Below the pieces are notes generated by a model. That model was not told the DNA's origin. It saw only the letters and a program-made list of their open reading frames with translations, and ran no database searches. This document shows, piece by piece, positions 23,695 to 33,965 of a stretch of 64,000 bases of DNA. Both the position numbers and the translations under genes were made by a program. Numbering within the stretch: position 1 is the stretch's first letter; each line of letters starts with the position of its first letter. The DNA is taken from contig VZRN01004254.1 in NCBI GenBank assembly GCA_013397935.1, forward strand, positions 62,001 to 126,000, written 5' to 3'. This DNA comes from Dasyornis broadbenti. Taxonomy: Eukaryota; Chordata; Aves; Passeriformes; Dasyornithidae.

Positions 23695-24330
23695 GTCAGC
23701 CCCGTTGCCGCCGCCAGCCTGGAACGGGCCGGACCGGGACCCCGGGCCGAAGGTCGCGAGCAGTGACTGACAGGCGGCTCGGCCAATCAGACAGAGGAGG
23801 GGGCGGGCCCGAGGGTACCCACCCCTGACCCCGCTGGCGGGCGGCGTGGGGCGGAGACCAGAACAGCTCCCTATTGGCCAGAGCGGCAGCCAATCAGAGG
23901 CCGGGAGGCGCTGGCACGCCAGCGTGAGGCGAGGGGTGCGTGGGGGTGTGGGAGCCGATGCAGGCCCAGTCCGGGTGGGGTGCGGAGCGAACGATCTCGG
24001 AGCGGCGGGAGTGGGAGTGGGATCGGGATCGGGATCGCAGCCGGCCCCGCCGCGGCCCCGGTGACCTCCGTGAGCCGCAGGACCGCGCGGGTACCCGGGG
24101 CAGCCGCCCCCGAGCGCTCCGGCTTTGTGGGGCTGGTCAGAGGCGGCGAACACGGAGCGGGGCAAAGTACAGGGGTGTGTGTGAGGTGCCGGTGCCCGAC
24201 GCCGGCGCTCACCAGGAGAAGCGCCAGAGTAGTGCGAGACACCCTCCCAAAGTCCCAGCTGAAGGATGGCGCACTCCCCTCTATCCCTCTATCCGGCTCT
24301 GCCCATCTCGGCAAATGTCGCTGAAGTGAC
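23220..24330. promoter_or_regulatory. CpG island, presumed bidirectional HACL1/BTD promoter
   Basis: This is the only strongly GC- and CpG-rich stretch of the window. It contains HACL1 exon 1. It has CCAAT boxes at 23783-23787 (plus), 23873-23877 (minus strand, attgg) and 23890-23894 (plus), a GC box gggggcggg at 23799-23807, and no obvious TATA box. HACL1 leaves to the left; BTD lies to the right on the plus strand. Clustered CCAAT boxes 90-200 bp from the HACL1 start fit an NF-Y/Sp1-type divergent promoter, as known for the mammalian pair. Edges are estimated by eye. The long open frames here are a GC-composition effect. Confidence 0.85.
23638..23694 (-). CDS. HACL1: HACL1 coding exon 1 (codons 1-19)
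   Basis: Begins MEDESVSGAQ and ends in CAA followed by donor GTAAGAC, phase 0. The frame stays open upstream, but that is CpG-island sequence without family similarity. The N-terminus is about eight residues shorter than human. Confidence 0.92.
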
Positions 24331-24490
24331 ATAGTTGACAACATGTCCCTGCCCAACGCTCTGGCGTGTCCGTGCCACCGCCCTGGGTTTGTCCGGCCAA
24401 ACCACTAATGATAGCAGCGTTCCGTTCGCCCTTACTCGCCAAAGAACAAAAAACCATAGGTAACAAAACACAGATGACATAGTTAACAAA

Positions 24491-24574
24491 AAACCTTCAC
24501 GAAACTTACGTAGTAAAATACGTAAACTTACGTAGTAAAATACGTAAACTTCACGAAACTTACGTAGTAGAATA
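24491..24574. repeat. 22-bp minisatellite rich in TACGTA, next to the promoter
   Basis: Two exact 22-bp units (24502-24523 and 24524-24545) start aaacttacgtagtaaaatac. They are flanked on each side by aaac(c)ttcacg spacers, followed by a partial third unit at 24556-24574. TACGTA palindromes occur at 24507, 24519, 24529, 24541 and 24561. The 13-mer tacgtagtagaat recurs at 24670. No CRISPR-like spacer structure. Confidence 0.9.
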
Positions 24575-27500
24575 TAATGCGGCAAATAAAAGCAGTAGAC
24601 AGGAGGGATCAGTGGAGAAAACCCTTGAATTTCACTGTATTTTATGTATTTTTATAATATATTGTATAATACGTAGTAGAATGGCAGCAACATCTCAATC
24701 CATGGATATCATTCAAGCTAAGAAAAACGATTTTTTCATGGCCAATTGAATATTTGTGTAGTAATCATTACTGTCTATGTTACTATTATTACTTTTTACT
24801 GTTTATGTTGCTATTAAGTTACTTCTTATAACTGTTTATGTTACTGTACTATGTGTTAGGCATAGCTTAACATGCATTTGCTATTAACCACTCAGGAGGT
24901 CCCAGATCAGTGCTGTACTTCCTCTGTTATTTTGTGGTCTGTTGGATTCTTCTGAGGGTAGAAGTGCAAAGAAGGAGGGTGGGTATGTGTTGCTTTTCTC
25001 TGTGTATACATCCAGTTGTGGTGCGAGGTGACAAACTTCTAAGTTTCCAAAGCTGTTGAAAAGCAAGTGACTGGATGCTTTACTTCACAACATACTGAGA
25101 TTAGATGGTTCTGAACAGCTGAATAGGAAAATAGTCTGCAATGTTTCTGGGGGGAAAACTTGGCATCCAAACTTAAACACGTCTTTTTACCCTTTGTGTG
25201 GAACTGTAACTGTAACTGAAATATTGTGACTGCATGACAGTAATATTGCTATGAAATATTTATATTTGCGTGACATGATCCTGCTGAAGCCTGTCTGTCA
25301 GGCAAAGGACCACATAAAAAGGGTCCACAGCAAGGGGACATAAAAAGAGAGAAAATTCTAAAGCATTTCAGGTCATGAAAATTTAAAGTCATGGTTCAGG
25401 TGAGGTGACAGCTCTGTAGATCCTAAGCAGATTAACTTCTCTTCAGGGAAGGACTTATGGGATGGTGTAGCACTTTCCAGTAGTAAAAACATTCAGAATG
25501 TGGCAGAGACATGTTTGGAATCTCAACAGCCTAAGGACTGAGTAAACCCTCTTGATATCCTTATTCTGGCTGGAAAGTTTAATATGCCCAAGCCCAGCCT
25601 TGGGGCTTGTCACAGCTCTCTCTGTGTTAGAAGCAATCCATGAAATAGCAGAGTCCTGTTGTTTAAGCTGTCAAACAGGGAAAAGGCTTTAGGGAGCACT
25701 CACACAAGCGCTCAGCCATCATCTGCAGGACTAGCAGTAATCACAACCCAGGGTAGGACTTGGAGAAATTATTTTAGTTATTTTAGTTGGCTCAGATTCA
25801 GCCAGATGGGATTATGTAGTTGCAGTGTTCAGTGCTAAACCTCTTGTGCGTCTGAATGAGTAAAAGATTCAGATTAGTACTTTTGAGTGTTTCTGACCAC
25901 CAGGAAATGAAATGTGGTAGAAAAATAAGAACTCTCCAAGCATGTTTGTAAAATACAATGTTTTGTAGAAGTTCATTATCTGTTAATTTTTGCAGTTAGT
26001 GTGCTTGGCTTTTAAAAAGGGCAGTTTTTCTAATGCATAGCAATTCCATCTTGTGATCTGAAACTCTCCAACTTTTTCCATCCCCAGTAATGATGAATTC
26101 TAATTACATCTTAGTTGACAACTTTATTAAGGAGCAGCTGACAAGAATCCATTCCTGTCCTAAATAGGCATTTTGGCTTTGACCAGATGACAAGAAATAG
26201 AAAAGAGAGTTTTGTCACTGAAGTGCAACACAGCTTGTTTATTTTTGGTACATTCCTTAACTGTGAGAGGTTTTCCACCCCTGAAGTCCCTCCCCCTGCT
26301 ACTGCTTTAAATCTTCACATGTGCTTTGGTATTTCATTTGCAAAGCTGCGCTGCACAGGACAAGGAGGCCCCTGTATTCTTAATATGCATTGCCAAATCA
26401 CCCCTCATAAGTACTGAATGTTTTCCTCAATATGCAGAATAGCACGGGTAGCTTGTCATACATCACTTTTCAAAACTGTTTATATACATGCAGTATCTTT
26501 AATTCATCTGATTACAGAGAGGCCATGAGTTTATTCTCTTTTTATCATGCTTTAAATAAATTGACCCTTGAAGACATGTATGTATGGATGTATTGGCTAA
26601 TTAAAGCTCAGGGATATATGAATATGTAGTTGAGCTTAGCAGCACTGAATAGCTAAGTTACTTCTGTACCCCTAGAAGTGTTATTATTACATTTAAGGCT
26701 TTTTGGTTGAGCAAACAATTCTTCTGCCTACCATGGGCACTAAGGTTATGATTTTGCTGTCCTACATGGGATTGTGTTGCTATCAAACCAGTGTTGCAAA
26801 TAGCATGTAGAGCACATAAAAGGAAACAAGTGCCTTAAACTAAGATAGTGCTTACTAAAGGCTTTTTCCATTTGTTCAATTTTAGGTACTAAACAGTTGG
26901 TGTTTAGGAACAACACAAAAAAAGGCAGTATTAAGGATTGTTATTAGCTGCTTTTCATCCTGGAATTCAAGCAAAGAGATATTTTCAGTTAACTCACCAT
27001 AACTTACTTTCTTTAGGTACAAAACTACATTTAATATAACATGAATAAAAATAAGATTGTGATTAGTTTAGAAGTGATATTTTTTTTCCTGCTGAACTCC
27101 TAATAGGATCTAGAGAAGACTCTTCATGCATGTGTCTGTCTGTCTGTATTTGCTTTGGAAAAATTCAGGGAGTTGTGGATTACAAAGACTGAAGAGCACT
27201 AAGAGTGTTTTGGAACACTTTTTTTCTTGGATACAAATTCCCAGAGGGCAAATACAATTAAAAAAATCCGTAACTCCACTTACAGCTATCAATATCTGGC
27301 ACCAATACATTTCTCCTGCACGCTCTTCCAACTTCACTGATATTCTAGATTTAATTACTTAATGATACTAGTGACACTGTGGTGACAAATACAGAACTCT
27401 CATGTTGTGCGAATAATTCTGAATAAAAAGGCATTTCTATAGTCTTTCTGAAGTGTTGCACGGCCATTGACTGTGTCAGTTCTTGTTCTAAGTCTTTTCC

Positions 27501-28361
27501 TAACTTGCGAAGTCAGAAGCTTACATAGTGACCCCATATTGCAGAGAGAGCCCCAGCCTTCCAGACACAATGGTTCTTAATTTTTTTCCCAAGAAAAGCT
27601 CAGTAGTGCAAATTTTCTCCATTTTGTATGGATTTTTGATTTATTGTTATTACTATGGAAGCATTTTCAACTTTACCTATCTGCATTGTATGGGAGGAAT
27701 GCAGACCTGAATTGCACTCAGCGTTTTTATAAATGTTAAAAAAAGCTGCACTGTAGGAGAAATATTTGCCTATTACACATGTGGAGTTGGAATACAATGA
27801 ATTCATAATCCATTAGGAGAGGCATTTTCGTGATAGAAAGAGATGGATAGATAAGTAGATAGATGCAGGAGTAGTGTTTAGTATAATTCTGTTGGCAATT
27901 ACCTGTTTCAGTATTGATAAAATAAGTTCTATTTCTGCTTGACTACTAAATACACTCTCCAAGTAATTTTCAGAAATGCTACTTTTAAATATATCTCCCA
28001 TCACCAATGGGGGAGGAACTGCAAATTTGTGAGCTGCTTTTAACTTTTCCCAAAGCTGTTTTGATGTATGGTGAAATAATCTATAAATGAATGTTAATTG
28101 TAAAGAGAAACCAAACAAGAAGTTCAGTAGAGCTATATATGAAGCTAAAATGCTTTTGAACGGGACACAGTTATTTAAAGCACTAGTGTAGAAGGATTTA
28201 AGGTTTAGAAACAATATGCATGTGGTCATTCAGGAACCTAAGAACAGCACACTGCTGAGAGCTTCAGCCACCATCCACACTTAATCGTAAATTTAAATTC
28301 TTGGCATGATCCTTTGCTCAAGCTTCCCCCACCCCACCTATTTGGGTTTTTTTTCCTCTAG
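24575..28361 (+). other. BTD: Presumed BTD 5' region and intron 1; no coding exon seen
   Basis: AT-rich sequence between the CpG island and the first recognised BTD exon. The noncoding or N-terminal exon 1 is expected inside the CpG island. Plus-strand donor-like sites there include GTGAGT at 23559, GTGACC at 24061 and GTGAGC at 24070; none can be proven. Simple repeats include gtctgtctgtctgtat near 27135 and a degenerate GATA run near 27843-27865. Confidence 0.55.
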
Positions 28362-28377
28362 GTTTATGGCATTCACC

Positions 28378-28596
28378 ATGGTGGCTCTGTGCTGGAAGCT
28401 GCCCATCTGCTTTCTCTTCTATCAAGTAGTCTCAGGACGAGTGAGGAGGGAGGGGCACTATGTTGCCGCAGTGTACGAGCACGAGTCCATCCTGAGCCTG
28501 AACCCAGCAGCGCTGGTGGAACGACGCTCTGCGCTGGAGCTCATGGGCAGGAACCTCGATGTCTATGAACAGCAGGTTCTGGCTGCTGCCAGACAG
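28378..28596 (+). CDS. BTD: BTD coding exon 2 (codons 1-73)
   Basis: The exon starts at 28362 after acceptor TTCCTCTAG and has donor GTAACG. It encodes the signal peptide, then YVAAVYEHESILSLNPAALV and NLDVYEQQVLAAARQ. The first bases read G TTT ATG GCA, mirroring the human split codon, so an in-frame exon 1 extension cannot be excluded. Confidence 0.93.
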
Positions 28597-31500
28597 GTAA
28601 CGCCCAGCTTGGAGCAGTTGTGTGTGCCCTGGGTACATATAGAGGAAGTGCTATTTGAAGATAATCCTTCACATTTGTGTTCCCAGGCAACTAAAGCCAT
28701 ATTTATATACATAGCTATGGTCTGGGTTCTCAGACAATCTGACCTGCCAGCAGCTCTGAAAAAGAATCAGGCCAATTAGCATCCCACCTGACTTGGGTTA
28801 TTCCAAGCTTGGAAAAACACGGCTATAGTTATTTAGTATAGGGAAATTAATTTTCTATTTTGGTCTGAATGCTTAGTTCCTTTCTGTTTTCTTAAATGGA
28901 AGAGTTTCCTTGAAAGATTGTCTTACTGGCAGCTGTCTTGGGTTTGGTTTTATTCCAGTGCTCTCAATGGAAATTGCTGAATGTTTCTAAAAACTAAAGA
29001 AGTCAAATGCTTTGGAAATTAATGTTCTGCCTTTAACAACTTTGTGGAACTAAAGTTTTCCATTCCTTTCTCCTGCCCACCATGGAATGGTTCTCTAAAT
29101 ATATTTAGAGGAGAGAGACTAGTATTTCCAGCTATTCTTCTGCTCAACCCTCTTTCCTCCCCTCCCAAGAAAATCCAAAGCTGGTTCTAGTCAGAGGAAG
29201 CAAGTGTTACAATGGCCCTACACAGAGAAGAATTAACTTGCAATTTTCACAGATCTGTTGTTCTGGGGAAGTATAATTACTGTTTTTATGTAATTTGAAA
29301 ACATGATTTTTTTTTTTTTTTTTTTTTTGAGAAGTTCAGAGGATTGGGCAGAAGCATCATAGCAATTTTTATGCAGCCCTGCACCCAAGTCACATAAGTT
29401 ATCCCAAAGCTATAGCATAGATAACAAGTTTGAGCTGACTTTTGAAAACTAACAGGAATTTGAGTGACTGGTGCTGTGTCTGATTTAAGAAGAATCCACT
29501 TCATTTTTAGGAACAGTTCAGATCTCCCTGAACTTCAGTCAGAGCCTCTGGCATTTCTACATTTCTACCAGCCTGTGCACAATTTCCGCAGTTAAGCTGT
29601 TCCTGGAATCAACACTCCCAGTACTCTGTCCAACCTTATATACTTGACTAAGTGATGCTGCACCTTTGACAAAGTGTATCTGCAAATAGCATAATTCTGA
29701 TAAAAAAATTAAGACAAGTTTTAACATCATCAGTCCTTAACCTGAATGATGACATTCTCATGATTCGTGTGAAAGAGAATACCTTTGGTAATAAATTGGA
29801 TGCAATATGTTCTTATTTGCATACCCTTAAAATAACGTCAAATGCATTCTTTTTCAAGATAAAGGTATGTGTCAGGTTAAATAATTTTTTTAATACACAT
29901 ATATTTTTAATACACATCTACTACATAGTTACACCTACTATGAAGTCAAAGAAATGATACCTGCAAGCTACATTATTGGCTAAACATAACTGGATTATCC
30001 TTAACTTTCTTCAACTCTTTTTACCCATGAGATCCCCTCTTTTCCCTTTTCCTACAAAGTATGTCTTTGTTTTACATAAAGGGAGCACAGATCATTGTTT
30101 TTCCTGAAGATGGAATCCATGGCTTCAACTTCACCAGAAGCTCAATTTACCCTTACTTGGATTTCGTTCTGCATTCACACTCTGGAAAGTGGAATCCCTG
30201 CAGAGAACCTTATTTGTTCAATGACACAGAGGTAAACATAGGAGTGATGCCTGCAGGGGTGGGATAACTGAATGCTACTTTTGTGTTCTGAGTGGGAAAT
30301 AGCTCAAGTTGGTTTGCTTAAGGAAGTAAGCAAGAAGTTTAACAACTCAGGACCAGATTCTGTTTTCATGGATGCTCAGGCTCTGCTGGTTTCATTCTTA
30401 GCAGAAGAGGGTTCAGATCCATACATGGAAGGAGATTAGTTCTGTATGAGCCATGTGGATTTGTCATCTGCTCCTCCCCAACCTCTGAAATGGTAATTGC
30501 TCTCTCGTAAGATACATTGTGTGTGACTTCAGTTTGAACAACACTTTTACATAAAACAACACAGTAGAATCTTCCCTTTTGGTGCATTCTTGTTACTTGG
30601 GTTTAATGACTTAGTGACATCATAGCATTCTGGCTCAGCAATCATGTGTCAAATGATCATCATAAATAACAGGATTTACCTGCTACAATTTAATAGAAAT
30701 CATAGCTTGACACAGACTAAGCTTGATTATATAAGATGCGACCTGGATGTTACAGAAATAATATTTTCATTGACTGTTCTGGACCTGAACTGAAAATAAC
30801 CATGCTTAGTAAATACAGACTGTTAATTCATATTACAGAACTCAATATAATGAAAAAAATCATGCATCTACCTACTAAGCAGAATTTGTATGCTAACATG
30901 AATCGCAGTTGTAAACAATGATCTATTTTAGCCTGTGAATCTTTGTTAACAATGATCATGGCCAAGCAAGCAAGAACTTCATTTTCCATCCAGATGCTGT
31001 TTGGAGACTGCAGTAATGTCAATTTTTGGTACGGCACTCTGTGATATGGAAGAAATATCTCAGTAATACTGTGGACTGCAACTTTTTCTATTTCTTTTCT
31101 GTAACTATGCAAAGCCTATCCATTTCCATCTCTGCTTCTCTAAGTAGTATCTAGTAATTGCTTTTTAAAAATTTATAGTAAAAACATACAGATGCAGATG
31201 ATCATTATTAGACATTTGCTGTTTTAAAGGCACACACAGATCAGTTGTGCTGCCTTGGCAAAGCTTTCAGTTGACATATGGTGTTTTAAAGGTATTGGTG
31301 CTCCTACAAGTCACAAGTTTCTAAACATTAACACCCTTGGAATAGATTTACTTCCTTCCTTCTCAGGAAATAAAACTCAGACAATTTTTTTCAGAGCTGT
31401 TTTAAAATTAACATCTGAAATACTTTTTCTGCTTACAAAGCTACTCATTCCAGTAGCTGTTGTCATGAAATCATCAGTGCTTTTAGATGTTATGGATATG

Positions 31501-32814
31501 GTCAAATGTGTTCAATTTTGAACACAGTTGAAAATAATAATTTGGAAAGTATTTAATAAAGTCACAGGTGCTTAAGTAAAACTTGCTCCACCATGTTCTG
31601 AAGTGCTCCCATTTCTCCATACTGTTCTCCAGGTTGTTCAGCGCCTGAGCTGCATGGCTCTGAAGAACAAGATATTCCTTGTGGCAAACTTAGGGACTAA
31701 GCAGCCGTGTGAGCGCACGGATCCTCGGTGCCCAGCGGATGGGAGGTACCAGTTCAACACCAACGTGGCATTTGATGCCAGCGGAACACTGGTGGCCATG
31801 TATCGCAAACACAATCTGTACTTTGAAGATGCTTTTGATACCCCTCCAGAGCCAGACTATACCTTTTTTGACACCCCTTTTGCTGGCAAGTTTGGCATGT
31901 TCACTTGCTTTGATATACTCTTTTTTGAGCCTGCAGTGAGCCTCATCAGACAATACAATTTGAAGCAAATTGTTTATCCAACTGCGTGGATGAACCAGCT
32001 CCCACTCTTGTCTGCTGTAGAATTTCAACAAGCTTTTGCAACAGCTTTCAATGTCAATATTTTAGCGGCCAACATCCACCACCCTACCTTGGGTATGACA
32101 GGGAGTGGCATATACACTCCAGTGAAATCATTTATCTACCACAACATGGAAAGTTATGGTGGCAAGCTCATAGTAGCAGAAATTCCTGTAATTACTACAG
32201 ATTATAAAACCAATTTAGAGAGTAATGAAAGATTTAGAGAGAACTTACATGACTCATGCAGGACTTTTACGAGCACCTCACTGGATGATGAAATTTGCTT
32301 TAAGCAAGAAGAGACTCCTGGCAGAGTATCTGTAAAAGGAAATGAACAGTCACCTCCCTCATTTTATGCAGAAATGATGTATGACAACTTCACTTTTGTT
32401 CCTGTATGGGGGGAAAAAGGAGAGCTCCAGGTTTGTGCCAATACCCTTTGTTGTTACTTAAATTATCAGAGAGCTATTTTAACTGATGAATTATATGCTT
32501 TGGGAGTTTTTGATGGGCTCCATACAGTGCATGGCACATACTATGTCCAGGCCTGTGCCTTGGTAAAGTGTGGTGGTCTCAGCTTTAGCACTTGTGGACA
32601 GGAGGTCACAGATGCCAGAGCTCTGATAAATTTCCAGCTATGGGGAAATATGAGCACCCCTTACATCTTTCCTCTGCTGCTGACATCTGGTATTACCTTG
32701 GACTTTGCTGATCACATGGGCTGGAAAAGCAACCACTATTTCATAAGCAAAAATAGAACATCTTCTGGCCTCCTGACAGCTGCTCTCTATGGACGGTGGT
32801 ATGAAAAGGACTAG
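28378..32814 (+). CDS. BTD: Biotinidase, three recognised coding exons
   Basis: Secreted biotin-amide hydrolase of the nitrilase/vanin family. It releases biotin from biocytin and biotinyl peptides. Exons 28378-28596 (exon from 28362), 30082-30231 and 31633-32814 join to 1551 nt, 516 codons plus stop, all junctions phase 0. Human is 543 aa, or 523 from its second Met. Visible: signal peptide MVALCWKLPICFLFYQVVSG; catalytic Glu82 in FPEDG, Lys182 in YRKHNLYFE and Cys215 in FTCFDILFF, each 30 less than human 112, 212 and 245; Asn-X-Thr/Ser sites including N89 and N120. The C-terminus LLTAALYGRWYEKD matches human. Met 28378 was chosen for its ACCATGG context and alignment with human Met21; Met 28366, four codons upstream in the same exon, is possible. 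The gene is intact and probably shares its promoter with HACL1. Confidence 0.96.
29307..29328. repeat. T22 homopolymer in BTD intron 2
   Basis: Uninterrupted run of 22 T. No retrotransposon body was recognised next to it. Confidence 0.9.
30082..30231 (+). CDS. BTD: BTD coding exon 3 (codons 74-123)
   Basis: 150 nt, the same size as human exon 3, phase 0 at both ends. Encodes GAQIIVFPEDGIHGFNFTRS with catalytic Glu82, ending FNDTE before donor GTAAAC. Acceptor TACATAAAG. Confidence 0.97.
31633..32814 (+). CDS. BTD: BTD last exon, coding part (codons 124-516)
   Basis: 1182 nt after acceptor TTCTCCAG. Starts VVQRLSCMALKN. Carries catalytic Lys182 and Cys215, PTAWMNQLPLL, GMTGSGIYTP, the variable mid-region (about 320-360) and the cysteine-rich CCYLNYQRA, GTYYVQACALVKCGG block. 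Stop TAG at 32812-32814. Confidence 0.98.
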   Translation, partial: VVQRLSCMALKNKIFLVANLGTKQPCERTDPRCPADGRYQFNTNVAFDASGTLVAMYRKHNLYFEDAFDTPPEPDYTFFDTPFAGKFGMFTCFDILFFEPAVSLIRQYNLKQIVYPTAWMNQLPLLSAVEFQQAFATAFNVNILAANIHHPTLGMTGSGIYTPVKSFIYHNMESYGGKLIVAEIPVITTDYKTNLESNERFRENLHDSCRTFTSTSLDDEICFKQEETPGRVSVKGNEQSPPSFYAEMMYDNFTFVPVWGEKGELQVCANTLCCYLNYQRAILTDELYALGVFDGLHTVHGTYYVQACALVKCGGLSFSTCGQEVTDARALINFQLWGNMSTPYIFPLLLTSGITLDFADHMGWKSNHYFISKNRTSSGLLTAALYGRWYEKD

Positions 32815-33965
32815 CACAGATATCTGACTGAGTCAGAAAACAACTGCCCTTATGTTCAGAGTATGTATCTTAACAGAAGTTGTTGAACATCCATATTTCC
32901 TAGAGGTTCAGGTGTGTTTGTCCCATCACTACCTGATTAGGTCCCACATTTGAAGAAATGGCTGTAAGTACAGTCTGTACTGTGGTATCTTATGTCCTAC
33001 CAGGAGTGAAAGAACTGCCTTGGAAAGATAAAGGCTTGCTGTGATCTGATGAGATGTTTTATACCAGGAAAATAACATTTCTCATTTAAACTGAATTTGT
33101 TCTTTTAATTTAATCCTTTGGGTTTTGGGGTCCTGGCTGGGAGTATGGAAATGGAAAACTATTGCAAGAAAAAAAAAACAAAAAACAAAAGAAAGGGAAG
33201 GAAGATACAAATATTATGTATGACATGCACAAAAACATGTAGGTAAATATACATACAGCTTTTATGGGCTGAGGTTATGATTTCTGGTTAGGGTGCCATG
33301 ACTGGTTTTTTCCTTCGAGTCAAAAACTCCCAGGTGAAATCATTACCATTGACTGAACTCTTGAGTTTTATCATACACATGTAAGAGTATCTGAATGTTA
33401 TGGTTGTAAACATCTACAGAATAACTATTCTGGGGAACAGGATATCAAATGACTATGAAAACCTAGACTGCAGTAAGATACATTTCACAAGAAATTATGC
33501 TTAAAGAAAACATTAGCAATGAATATCAGTGACCATGTTATGTACTGTTTGAGTACTTCAACTTCCCCTGTTTAAAAGAGAAGTCATTTTAAGACTGTTT
33601 TGACTTTAAGACATCTTACACACTGTTCATGAATTTATTCAAGAAGAGTTATGAAAAGCACATAATAAGCTGTGGGACAGCAAGGTTTTTTCATCAATGC
33701 TTCATGTGCCAGATGGCGGGTTTGTGCTGCTGAGTGAGTAAAACACACCATTCTTTCCAGAGCAATAACTAGATTAAGTGCTATAGCTGTTCTACTGCAG
33801 CGAAGAAGTTGGGAAGAGAATATTCAAAGGTTATTAATGTGAGGTTAATTTCAGACAAGTTAATGTCTTCTCAAGCATTATAATTTTATGTATAATTATT
33901 GGCTGCTGTGACTTCATCTGGGTAATAGCTATTGAGTAATGGAATAAACACAACTGTTCCTTTGG
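32815..33965 (+). other. BTD: BTD 3' UTR
   Basis: Follows the BTD stop. The first good plus-strand signal is AATAAA at 33943-33948, followed by the GT-rich ttggtgagtccttgtgttcc, so cleavage is expected near 33965. Contains an A-rich stretch at 33169-33190. Confidence 0.7.
33943..33948 (+). terminator. BTD: BTD poly(A) signal AATAAA
   Basis: Canonical hexamer about 1.13 kb after the stop codon with a downstream GT-rich element. A strong candidate, unconfirmed by transcript data. Confidence 0.65.

Noticed and set aside
23593..24356. Long overlapping open frames of 114-190 codons on both strands
   Set aside because: They lie in the CpG island, are proline/arginine/glycine rich by composition and have no domain. 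Only the last 19 codons of one are HACL1 exon 1.
24491..24574. CRISPR-like direct repeats
   Set aside because: Units are adjacent without unique spacers, the array is tiny and the genome is a vertebrate; it is a minisatellite.
27813..28229. 138-codon minus-strand frame upstream of BTD exon 2
   Set aside because: AT-rich hydrophobic composition, no recognised family and no splice context; likely chance.
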